Positions 51,601-62,726 of a stretch of 64,000 nucleotides of DNA are shown here, in pieces. A program made the translations under genes and the position numbers. A model generated the notes under the pieces. It made no database searches. It saw nothing but the letters and a program-made list of their open reading frames with translations, and was not told where the DNA came from. Numbering within the stretch: position 1 is the stretch's first letter; every line of letters begins with the position of its first letter. This stretch comes from Tricholomella constricta (lineage: Eukaryota > Basidiomycota > Agaricomycetes > Agaricales > Lyophyllaceae). The DNA is taken from the NCBI GenBank assembly GCA_013368375.1, contig JAACJP010000021.1, positions 672,726 through 736,725 of the forward strand, in the 5' to 3' direction.

Positions 51601-53106
51601 AACAACCGCATCATCATACCCCCCGAACGATTGAACGCGGCCCTAATACTGAACGAGGAGCTCCTACTAAACAATGTCCGGAACGCACCCCGAGACGATT
51701 TCTTCGAAAGGCATGCACCCAAACCCGGAGAAGAGACCTCCGCATTCTCCCTATCCGATGATCACAAACTACTCCTTCGCGACGGAAGAATCTATGTACC
51801 AGACCATTCCAGATTACGACTCGACATCCTACAGCAACACCACGATCACAAACTGCGCGGACATCCAGGGATCAGAAAGACCACACAACTCATCATGAGG
51901 ACTTATTTCTGGCCCGGATTACGGAAGGAGGTCACTCGATACGTCCGAAGCTGTCATACCTGTAAAAGAGCGAAGGTCCCACGCCATAGCCCATACGGAT
52001 TATTGAAACCACTCCAGATTGGGCGAAGGGCGTGGGCCTCCATATCCATGGACCACATCGTAGAATTACCGGAATCGGATGGGTACGACGCCATACTGGT
52101 CGTAGTATGCCGCCTCACCAAGCAAGGCATCTTCATACCCTGTCACACAACGGACACAGCAAAGGAACTTGCTCAGCTATTCTTGGAACATGTCTTCTCC
52201 AAGCACGGACTGCCCGATGACATCATCTCCGACAGAGGCACCCTCTTCGTCTCCCGTTTCTGGAGCTCGCTATGTAAAGCCCTGGACATCAAATCGAACC
52301 TTTCGACCGCGTATCACCCGGAGACCGACGGCCAGACGGAACGAGTAAATCAGACACTGGAACAATACCTCCGGATGTACGTGAACTATCTCCAGACCAA
52401 CTGGCGAACACAGCTCCCTCTGGCGGAATTCACGTATAACAATACGACCCATTCGACCACGGGAGTTTCCCCTTTCTTTGCGAACAAGGGTTATCACCCC
52501 CGCTTGACAATCTCTATAAAAGATATACCGGCGAAAGAAGCCCAGGAGGTAGCCGTAGACCTCCGGACCCTCCAGGACTACCTCCGCAAAGAAATAGAGA
52601 TCGCAAATGAAGCTTACAAACGATTTGCAGATAAGAAACGGGACCCTACACCAGACTGGGCCGTAGGAACGGAAGTATGGCTCGACTGCCGGAACATCAA
52701 AACGAAACGCCCCTCCAAAAAGCTGGACCACCGGAGACTGGGCCCCTTCAAAATCCTGCAGAAGATCTCCAGCCACGCGTATCGACTGGAACTACCTCCG
52801 ACACTGAAAGGGATTCACAATGTCTTCCACGTCAAGTTGCTCGAGAAGCACGAGCACGAGAATTTCCCCGGACGATCAAAACCACCTCCGCAGACGATCG
52901 AAGTCGAGGGCGAAGAACACTACGAAGTGGGACAGATCCTGGATTCCCGAACACGAGGGAAACACGTCCTCTACTTGGTACGATGGGAAGGGTACGGCCC
53001 CGAAGACGATACCTGGGAACCAGCGGAAAATATAGAAGGAGCAAAGGACATGGCCCTTAAATTCCACCGACTATTCCCAAGAAAACCACGGGACCCCACA
53101 ATTTAA
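48608..53106 (+). pseudogene. pol: Element F pol with tandem proteases; single nonsense codon
   Basis: Enters in the -1 frame from gag. Two retropepsin domains have Asp-Ser-Gly at 48,802-48,810 and 49,267-49,275. An acidic, threonine-rich linker (49,600-50,160) precedes a TGA at 50,251-50,253, where E has CGA (Arg). RT follows (KKKDGSLRLCVDYRGLNR, KIDLRVGYNNV, VIYLDDILVF), then RNase H (ECDASDFAIAG, SDHNNLQYF), integrase (HHCC at about 51,838-51,970; SMDHIVELPE; SDRGTLF; TDGQTERVNQ), the GPF module and a chromodomain (52,918-53,060, VRWEGYGPEDDTWEP), to TAA at 53,104-53,106. Apart from the stop, every motif is intact. Confidence 0.94.
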
Positions 53107-53322
53107 AAAGACACTCGACGAACACTCACGCACACCAACACATCACGAAAATTATGCAAATTTTCCCAAGACTAAACTCTACTATACGTATTCAACCACC
53201 AGCGCAACAATATCACACAAAGAAAAAATATCAAGAAAAAAAGAAAAACAAACGAACGAACTCCGGACTGTAAATATTCAGCAAAAAATAAACGCAGGCC
53301 AAGACGCTGCAGAAGGGACCGA
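53107..53322. other. Tail-to-tail gap between pol and antisense gene in element F
   Basis: A-rich on the plus strand, without an ORF. It corresponds to 17,960-18,186 in C and presumably holds both 3' ends. Confidence 0.5.
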
Positions 53323-55303
53323 CTACTCGATGCGACGACGCTTAGAGGGACCCGCACTGGAAGAAGAACCGCCCTCACGATCACCCCCCACCTCCCCAAC
53401 CAACCCTATCTCCAGGGGACGCATCGACGCAATGTCCTGCTCGTCGTCGGCGATCAACTGAGACTGAGATACGAACTCCGCCAAGGCACCTTCGCGAGTA
53501 AGAGAAGGGCGATGAAGAGCAAGGAAATGCTCGAACGCGGGGAACGGCGACTCGGGATCGACGGGGGGGCGGAACAGCTCCAAGAGCGAGTGCCGCTCAA
53601 GAATCTTGTGGGCGCCATCGATGATACTTCGGACTGGCGACGCCTCCAACTCGACGAGGGCGCGACGCAAAGCACCATCCGCGATATACATATCGGACGC
53701 GAAGGCGGTACGCGCAAGGTCGAGGGCTACGAAAAAGTCTTAGAAACAAGAAGGAGAAAATGAAGGGAATCGAAACTCACCGTCAACGCGAGTACGGAGG
53801 TCCAAGGCGTGACCACGCCAATGATCCCTAACCTCCTGAAGGTGGACAACGTGCCCCTGCAAACCAGCAACCTCATCCTGAAGAACCGACACCTCCATCC
53901 GAAGATCCTCAACCTCCGCGTCACGATCGACGTCTACGACCTCCGAAGTCTGCGCCTGCAGATGAAGGAAACGCTCACGTTCATCGGTGAAGTCGGCCAA
54001 TACGCCACGAAGATGGGACTTGGCACGTTGACCCTCGACCCGGAGAAGCTCGACTTGAACAGAGAGGGCCTGCGCGCGCGCGACCTCCTGGTCATAGAGA
54101 CGTTGAAGACGGAGGTACTCCTCAGACGAGGGAGGGGAGGGAACCGGAGCAGCAGGGGGGGTCGAAATCAACATGGCGGGGGGGGAAGAGGGCAAAACCG
54201 GTGAAGAAGAGCCTGAGGAGGATGACCCTTTTAAAAAGAGAGGCTCCGAAGGGCCGGCGATGGGGGAATCCGGAGACTCGGTGCGCACAATGGGCCCAGA
54301 ACGACGAACGGGGACAAGCGAAACCGAACTATTGCGGGAGGAGGAGGGAGAAGGGCCAGGGATAGGCGAAGAGCGCACCTCCTGAACGGACAAGCGCGCA
54401 CCCCTACGGCCAACAGGCACAGACTTTCGACCCTGGCCTCGCGTACCGCGAAAAAAGGCGCGAGGCGGGGGAGCACGAGGAGGAGGAACAACACCGGACC
54501 CTTCAGGGGATGTGGAAACAACAGGAAGAGGAGGGGGGAGCGGTAAACGCAAGGCGCGACGGATACTGGTAAAGGACATCGCAACGCCAGTGCGAGAGAA
54601 AGCAAAGCCTTCCGCACGAGAGCGCAACCACGCCAAGGGAATCCCCAACTGCCTAGCGGCCACTTCTAGGCCATGCTCCAACGAAAGCGAACACAGGGAG
54701 TGCGCCGCACGGCAGTCGACACAGGGCAGGGTCCCGCGAAGACGGACCTCCTGAAATCGACAGGACAGCCGACGCTCCCGACAACGATCACACTAACGAA
54801 GACCCCAAAATGGAATCAACAATCGATCGCAGAAAAAGGGCAACACTTACCGGTGCATGCGTCTCACACCACGCCAAGGAAGGGGGAACCCGCACAGCGG
54901 TACGCAGGATCTCCGCCAACAGCTCATCCGTCAAAAGGGACCCCCAGGACAACGAAGTCGCCGCCGGACGTGACACAGGATCGCTGGCCGGTTCGAACTC
55001 AACCTCTGGAGTGGAGGAACGAGGACGCCGGATCTGTCGAGATCGAACCGGCAGACGGATGACCAGCCGATGATCGGGAATTGAGGGAGGTGCGGGAGAA
55101 GATTCGGGGACCGCCCCGACACTCCCATCGACAAGTGTGACGATCCCAGGAAGAGAGGACGTCGGGGAAACGGGTCGGGGTACGCCAAGGAACGCCACAC
55201 GCGCCCGATCTTCGACGGACAGCTGCGCCAACTCGGAATCGCGCAAAATCGTGCTAGGGTCAACGGAGGCGGGGGCCGCGATATCGAGATTGAAGGACGA
55301 CAT
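53323..55303 (-). CDS. Intact antisense three-exon accessory gene of element F (612 aa)
   Basis: Exon 1 is 55,303-54,851 (453 nt, ATG), intron 1 is 54,850-54,751 (GTAAGT...TTTCAG), exon 2 is 54,750-53,781 (970 nt), intron 2 is 53,780-53,739 (GTGAGT...TCTAAG, 42 nt) and exon 3 is 53,738-53,323. Spliced length is 1839 nt with no internal stop. The protein has Cys at about 146, 161, 164 and 171 (C-x14-C-x2-C-x6-C, formed across intron 1; possible zinc site), a proline/serine/arginine-rich middle, a coiled coil near 360-465 (EEYLRLQRLYDQEVARAQ; DAEVEDLRMEVSVLQDEV), a conserved exon 3 domain (SDMYIADGALRRALVELE) and a basic C-terminus (PSKRRR), a likely nuclear signal. I do not recognise a family. 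A DNA- or chromatin-associated role is only an inference from the layout. Confidence 0.82.
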
Positions 55304-55525
55304 GAGCAGGACGAAGAGAAGATGGAGGAGGAACAAACAACCTAAGTTTTTTCTCTTTCGATCTCCGAGATCCTCAAAAACACCCACAAGGACCTACAAC
55401 CGAGACCGACACGTGCCCCTCACGTGACCGCGCGCGACCCAGAAAGGAGAATAACCGCCACACTCCCCGTATTCGAACATTTCTTTTTCTGCGTCTCAGT
55501 GGCTCGACGCTTGAGAAGGGGGTAA
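55304..55525 (-). promoter_or_regulatory. Candidate promoter of the antisense gene and polypurine tract of F
   Basis: Contains paired CACGTG boxes (55,410-55,415 and 55,421-55,426) upstream of the antisense ATG. On the plus strand it ends in GAAGGGGGTAA, the polypurine tract next to the 3' LTR. Confidence 0.45.
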
Positions 55526-55871
55526 TGTCACGACCGCCCCTAAACTCGCAATCACTTACGCTTTCCCACGCACGCCCACCGTATATATGATGGCACCACT
55601 TCTTTTCAGACTCCTTACCTCGATATTACCTATTGTTAAGACTAGTTCTCGATTCTCGTTCTCGTTTCTCTCTCTCTCTCTCAATCTATTTGGCTTCACA
55701 CCCGTATCACTTGAGCTCGTTCGTTCGAATCAGCCCCGGTGAACACCTCCGTCAACGCTCACGACCTCCGAATACTCCTTCGTAGGCCGTCTTCCTTGAC
55801 GGACGTCAGGCCTGTCCGCTTCGGTGGTTCCAGAATAACTCTGTAACCGGCGTGCTACACAGGTCCTAACA
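55526..55871 (+). repeat. 3' LTR of element F
   Basis: Identical to the 5' LTR as read by eye. It is followed by CGCGC and the resumed gag of E. Confidence 0.95.
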
Positions 55872-55876
55872 CGCGC

Positions 55877-58046
55877 CCTGGCTGGAGAAATCCAGACGTC
55901 CAACGAGGGAAGAAGATTCTCCGACCCCCAAAGCGCGGGACGTTCCTTCCACATGCCAATTCAGGAGCCCATTCCCTCCAGAATTGAAACTAGATTCGAA
56001 GAACCTCCACGAGCGACAAGCACTGTCAATACGCAGACAGCTTCGGCTCTACTCAGGAGGATGAACCAAGGGAACGCACCCCCCAGCCAAGGAGGGTTCG
56101 AACCCACCGTCACACCAGGGACAGACGCTCGAAGAGCTCCGACGTTCGGATTCTGGGGAGCCCAAAATTTGCAAAGGATCCCCGAAGAGAACCCCTCTTT
56201 CGAAGGACCATTCTCCAGGCCAAACTCGGGTTTTCAAGGCCCACAAAGGACCTCCGCAAGGGAAGAAGGAGCTCCTCAGAGGGAACCCGAGAATATTCCC
56301 CTACCTCCGTCGGAACAAGGAATCCCAACGCCGCTGTCGTACGCTCATAGCTACGAATTACGCGAAGAAAACCGAGAAGAAAGAGGAGCACCCCCAAGGA
56401 CACGAGAAGACTGGCGCCAAACACCACCTCACCTGGCGAACCAGAACAGGAGGTCACCGCAAGGCCCACGCCCAATCTCCCCAAGAGAACGCCGTGGAAT
56501 CGGAGCGGACCCCGGCCCCGGTCAAAACGTAACCATCCTCGACGGAAGGCAAGGGACCCAACAACAATTCCCCCAGTTCGAACAATACAGAACTGGCTAC
56601 AACCCCGGACCAGCCCCACCCATACCCGGCGGACGACCGAACCCCCAGTACAACGGACCACCTCCACAGCCCCAACCACCTCCGGGATCCTCGGGACCAC
56701 CTACCCCGAGAGGAACTCAATGGGGAAACGGCCCCGGAGGACCAGGAGGGGGAGGAGGAGGTTATTGGGGAAACGGCCCCGGAGGAACAGGAGGTCCTGG
56801 AGGAGGGGGAGGTCACGGAGGATACGGACCACCACAAGGACCAGGAGGCCCGGGAGGCCACGGAGGTCCCGGAGGGGGAGGAGGAGGCCACGGAGGAGGA
56901 GGAGGAGGAGGCCCACCCGGAAATCCGGGAGGAGGCCAATTCGCAAACCCTCAACGACCCCCACCTCCACCGCAACAGCTCTTAGGCCCAAACCAAAACC
57001 TGACCCCGGAACAGTACAGACACCTCCTAAACCTGGAATCGAAAATCGACATCAGGAAACCGGACCCCTTCACTGGAAAAGAACCGAGGAGATGGAAAAC
57101 CTTCGTCACGGAATGCCTAGTAACGTTTCAAGCCAAGGCGATCACCTACGAACAGGATCACCTGAAGGTGTCATTCGCGAGCTCCTACTTAAAGGACGGA
57201 GCTATGGACTACTTTCGGCTGCAACTCACGTACAACCCCCAACACCCGATGTTCACGAATTGGGAAGGATTCGTACACGAATTAGGATCACGCTTCGGAA
57301 TACCGAACTCGAGAGTGGAAGCCGAGAACAACATTTCGCGACTGAAAATGAAGGAATGGGAAAAGTTCACAGCATTCATCATCAAGTTCGAACAAGAAGC
57401 GTACGAAACAGGCTGGAACTGGGTAGCACTACAGTTCACACTCCGGAAAGCGCTCCCCCAGCGAATCCTTAACGTCCTGGCCATCGCACCAAGCCCCGAA
57501 ACCTACGAAGGTTACCGAGATCTGGTCACTCAAATCGATCGGAGGTACTGGGAACATCGCATAGAAAATCCAGAGTCCTACAAACCCCTCTGGGCGAATA
57601 ACGCGAACACCCCCAACACCTCCGCACGACCTCCGATGGGACCTTGGGCCGGACCCGCAAGCCGCACGACGCCGCAAACGGCTCAAGGGAACAGGAACGC
57701 ACGCTTGAACGCCGAAAGTCATGATCAGGACCCGGACTCAGGTAGGGAAGGTAAGGCGCAAGACCAGAAAATCGCATGGGACGACGAGGAGGCCCTACAA
57801 GCCAACAACTTCGGTTTCAAGAAGTCAACACGCCCCTGGGTGAAGATTGACGAAGACGTAAAGCAACAACGAATTCGAGACAAGGCCTGCATCCTATGCG
57901 GTGACCTGGAACACTGGATGCGCGACTGCCCAACAGCAAACGCCATGGGCAGAGCCACCTACCTCATCGGCGACGACATCTTCGAATTCCATCACAAGAC
58001 AGAAGAGGGAAACGCGGGGGCGATTCAGGACTTGCCCGGGCTCTGA
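55877..58046 (+). pseudogene. gag: Element E gag, second part
   Basis: Continues RA|LAGEIQTSNEGRRFSD. The middle differs from both C and F (NPSFEGPF, SAREEGAPQ), then the glycine tract with an intact frame, the capsid core, CCHC knuckle CILCGDLEHWMRDC and stop TGA at 58,044-58,046. Separated from its start only by F. Confidence 0.93.
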
Positions 58047-58051
58047 ATCGC
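58007..58051 (+). promoter_or_regulatory. Candidate -1 frameshift signal of element E
   Basis: In the gag frame: GAG GGA AAC, heptamer G GGA AAC at 58,007-58,013; spacer GCGGGG; stem GCGATTCAG (58,020-58,028) and CTGAATCGC (58,043-58,051) with a 14-nt loop containing CCCGGG. The -1 frame is open from about 57,902 and runs into pol. Confidence 0.78.
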
Positions 58052-61000
58052 GAAGACCTAAAACCGGACCTTGACACTAAACTACGCGCAACGGCATTAT
58101 CGACAACGGACACCCGCACAGTAACTCTCTCCTCCCATTCGTCACTGGCATTCCTAATACACCTCACGCCAAACGGAGGAGGAGAAGACCCCGAAAACAC
58201 GCTCATCGACAGCGGAGCTACCGACAACTTCATGGACTCCGTCATGGCGACATCACGTGGGCTCCACCTTGAGGAGCTCAACCCCCCAATAAACCTCTGC
58301 CTATTCGACGGAGAACTCTCCGCATCAGGCAAAATCACACACTATACCACCAACGACGTCAAATTCAGTGACGGCACCACTCAGAGGATAAGATTCCTCA
58401 TAACGAAACTCCACGAGACAGCGACGATAGTACTGGGACTATCATGGCTGAAGGAGGTCAATCCCCACATAAATTGGAAAGACCTCTGCATCACGCTACG
58501 ACGGGGGTCAAACGGCAAAATCGAAGGATCACTACCGGACCTCCGAAGGAAAAGGGAAGTCGCTCCAACAACAACAGACACAGGAGCTCAACCCTTACCC
58601 TCGCGGTCGGCTCGCTCCTTCACGATCGAAGTACAGTTGGAGGGATCTGCAACGCGTCTACGGGCACTTATTGATAGTGGGGCGGCGGGCAACTTCATAA
58701 CAAAATCCTCGTGTACGAAGCCGGAACCTCTCGCCAACCCCATGACCCTACAACTGTTCGACGGAAACCCCAGCGGAGGCGGAGCCATTTCACACCATAG
58801 TCCCGAAACGATCAAACTCGAGAACGGACTAGAGTATAAGGTCGACCTCCTCATGACACAGTTACATCCAGCCACACCATTAGTGCTCGGATTACCTTGG
58901 TTACGGGAAGCAAATCCGGACATCGACTGGCGGGAAATGTCCATGACCATGGAACAAGGAGCAGGACTAGCCGCGATATCGCTTTCCCAGAAGACGCAAT
59001 GGGGAACCGTGACCCTTGAGGAGGAGGAAGACGTCGAAGCTCCGAAACCAGCCAACCCCCTTTCGGAAAAACAACCCCTCCTCAGGGACCTCCTGGACGA
59101 CGACAACGATCAGAACGACACCTCCAGCGACAACATGAAGGAGGAAGACACCCGCCCAAACACCAACGAACCCCAAGAGGAAGTACCAACACCGACAACT
59201 GAGTCGCCAGAGGAGGTAATGGGACGGAAACACACCCGAAAACCACCTCCACCCAACTACTTCCCTCCAAACGTTCCGAGGTCCAAATTCAAACCCCACC
59301 CCAAACGGAAACCCGCAACGTCCCCAACGACAGAAACACAGGAAGAAGAGGAAACCAACCCGGAAACGGAGGTCGAAGACGAAACCGGAGAGAGAGAAGA
59401 GGATGTCGAAACACAAAGCATCCGCCTGATCGGAGCGGCGCCATTCGCGAACCTCATCAGGGACGGAGCCACAGCGTTCCAACTACACATCTCCCCCACC
59501 GAACAGGAAGAACACCTCCATGCCAATAACACCTCCGACGACGAACCCAAGCAACCAAAGACAGAAAAGGAAATCTTTGAGGAAGTCGTACCTCCGGAGT
59601 ACAGGGACTTCGAAGACGTATTCTCAGCGGGCGAAGCGAAAACCATCCCCCCACACCGACCTTACGATCACACAGTGGAACTCGACGAAAACACTACCCC
59701 TCCTTTCGGAAAGATATACAACATGTCCGAACTGGAGTTGAAAGCATTGAAGGATTACATCGACGAGATGCTCGGTAAAGGGTTCATCCGACCTTCGAGT
59801 TCGTCAGCGGGAGCTCCGGTACTGTTCGCAAAGAAGAAGGACGGATCACTCCGGCTATGCGTGGACTATAGAGGACTAAATCGGATCACCAAGAAGAACC
59901 GTTACCCTCTACCCCTGATCGGAGACCTCATAGACCGACTTCAAAAAGCAAAAGTATACTCGAAGATCGACCTCCGAGTGGGCTACAACAACGTCCGCAT
60001 AGCTCCGGGACACGAATGGAAGACAGCCTTCCGCACTCGCTATGGACTTTTCGAATACCTGGTAATGCCCTTCGGCATGACAAACTCACCCGCGACGTTC
60101 CAACACTTCATGAACGACATCTTTCACGACATGAACGACGTGTTCGCAGTGATCTATCTCGACGACATTCTGGTTTTCTCGGAGACCTTAGAGGAACATC
60201 ACGGACACGTTCGGAAGGTCCTCGAGAGGCTCCGGAAACACAACCTTCATGCGAAACCGGAGAAATGTACGTTTCACACTACGGAGATCGAATATCTAGG
60301 CGTCATCGTATCCCCCGGCGGAGTAAAGATGGATCCAGGAAAAGTCGACGCGATCCGGAAGTGGCCTAGACCGACGAAGGTCAAAGAACTCCAATCCTTC
60401 CTAGGCTTTGCAAACTTCTATCGGCGGTTTATCGACAATTACTCGGGCATAACGAAGAGGTTAAATAAACTCACGCAAAAGGACACAATCTGGAAATGGG
60501 ATTCCGAATGCGAAGGAGTCTTCGAGCTATTGAAGAAAGCATTCTCCTCCGCACCCATCCTACGACACTTCGATCCTCAACTACCGGTGATACTAGAGTG
60601 CGATGCCTCCGACTTCGCCATAGCGGGGATCATCTCCCAATTTGACGAGACATCACAAGACTTACGTCCGGTCGCCTTCTACGCGAGAACTATGATAGAC
60701 GCGGAGCTCAACTACGACATCTATGACAAGGAGCTCCTAGCAATCGTGGAAGCGTTTAAACAATGGAGGGCCTACCTAGAGGGATCTCCCCACCGCATTC
60801 AAGTGTACTCCGACCACAACAACCTACAGTACTTCTCCACGACCAAACAACTCAGTCGCAGACAAGCACGATGGTCGGAATGCCTGGCGAACTTCGACTT
60901 CCAGATAAACTATCGACCCGGAAGACTGGGAGCGAAGCCAGATGCCCTTACGCGAAGAGCGGACGTGTACCCAAAGAAGGGTTTCGAGCAGGATCACAAC

Positions 61001-62515
61001 TCCTTCAACAACCGCATCATCATACCCCCCGAACGATTGAACGCGGCCCTAATACTGAACGAGGAGCTCCTACTAAACAATGTCCGGAACGCACCCCGAG
61101 ACGATTTCTTCGAAAGGCATGCACCCAAACCCGGAGAAGAGACCTCCGCATTCTCCCTATCCGATGATCACAAACTACTCCTTCGCGACGGAAGAATCTA
61201 TGTACCAGACCATTCCAGATTACGACTCGACATCCTACAGCAACACCACGATCACAAACTGCGCGGACATCCAGGGATCAGAAAGACCACACAACTCATC
61301 ATGAGGACTTATTTCTGGCCCGGATTACGGAAGGAGGTCACTCGATACGTCCGAAGCTGTCATACCTGTAAAAGAGCGAAGGTCCCACGCCATAGCCCAT
61401 ACGGATTATTGAAACCACTCCAGATTGGGCGAAGGGCGTGGGCCTCCATATCCATGGACCACATCGTAGAATTACCGGAATCGGATGGGTACGACGCCAT
61501 ACTGGTCGTAGTATGCCGCCTCACCAAGCAAGGCATCTTCATACCCTGTCACACAACGGACACAGCAAAGGAACTTGCTCAGCTATTCTTGGAACATGTC
61601 TTCTCCAAGCACGGACTGCCCGATGACATCATCTCCGACAGAGGCACCCTCTTCGTCTCCCGTTTCTGGAGCTCGCTATGTAAAGCCCTGGACATCAAAT
61701 CGAACCTTTCGACCGCGTATCACCCGGAGACCGACGGCCAGACGGAACGAGTAAATCAGACACTGGAACAATACCTCCGGATGTACGTGAACTATCTCCA
61801 GACCAACTGGCGAACACAGCTCCCTCTGGCGGAATTCACGTATAACAATACGACCCATTCGACCACGGGAGTTTCCCCTTTCTTTGCGAACAAGGGTTAT
61901 CACCCCCGCTTGACAATCTCTATAAAAGAGTATACCGGCGAAAGAAGCCCAGGAGGTAGCCGTAGACCTCCGGACCCTCCAGGACTACCTCCGCAAAGAA
62001 ATAGAGATCGCAAACGAAGCCTACAAACGATTCGCGGACAAGAAGCGGGACCCTACACCAGACTGGGCTGTAGGAACGGAGGTATGGCTCGGACTGCCGG
62101 AACATCAAAACGAAACGCCCCTCCAAAAAGCTAGACCACCGGAGACTGGGCCCCTTCAAAATCCTGCAGAAGATTTCCAGCCATGCGTATCGACTGGAAA
62201 CTACCTTCCGACACTGAAAGGGATTCACAACGTATTCCACGTCAAGTTACTCGAGAAGCACGAACACGAGAATTTCCCTGGACGATCAAAACCACCTCCG
62301 CAGACGATCAAAGTCGAGGGCGAAGAACACTACGAAGTGGGACAATCCTAGATTCCCGAACACGAGGGAAACACGTCCTCTACTTGGTACGATGGGAAGG
62401 GTACGGCCCCGAAGACGATACCTGGGAACCAGCGGAGAATATGGAGGGAGCAAAAGACATGGCCCTCGAATTCCACCGACTTTTCCCAAGAAAGCCACGG
62501 GACCCCACGATTTAA
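58014..62515 (+). pseudogene. pol: Element E pol, decayed at its C-terminus
   Basis: Tandem proteases (Asp-Ser-Gly at 58,208-58,216 and 58,673-58,681), RT with YLDD, RNase H and integrase are open up to about 61,929, without the TGA seen in F. Then a one-base insertion (AAAGAGTATACC against F's AAAGATATACC) and at least four more single-base indels by 62,350 break the GPF and chromodomain part; the frame ends at 62,134. The chromodomain (VRWEGYGPEDDTWEP) is still readable in another frame to 62,515. Sequence identity with F drops sharply over the same stretch. Confidence 0.92.
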
Positions 62516-62726
62516 AACGACTCGACGAACACTCATGCACATCACGAAAAATTATGCAAATCCATTTCAAGAAGACAAACTGTGTTATATGTATTCGTAC
62601 CTCCTGGACAACAACATTACGAAAGAGAAACGATACCAAGAAAAAAAAAAAAAAAAAACGAACTTCAGGTGTAAATATTTGGCAAAAGGAAATGAAGGAA
62701 GTCCAAGACACCGCGAAAAAGACCGT
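62516..62726. other. Tail-to-tail gap between pol and antisense gene in element E
   Basis: Contains A18 near 62,641-62,658. No ORF. Strongly diverged from the corresponding gap in F. Confidence 0.5.

Larger units (their letters stand above)
45393..55871 (+). mobile_element. Element F: youngest family 2 Gypsy element, nested in the gag of E
   Basis: Identical 346-bp LTRs (45,393-45,738 and 55,526-55,871) and duplication CGCGC (45,388-45,392 and 55,872-55,876). It carries gag (one frameshift), pol (one nonsense codon) and an intact antisense gene. Length 10,479 bp. Confidence 0.96.

Noticed and set aside
53323..55303. Antisense gene as a chance mirror frame
   Set aside because: The plus strand here is non-coding, the gene needs two correctly phased introns, and E and F differ mainly at its third codon positions.
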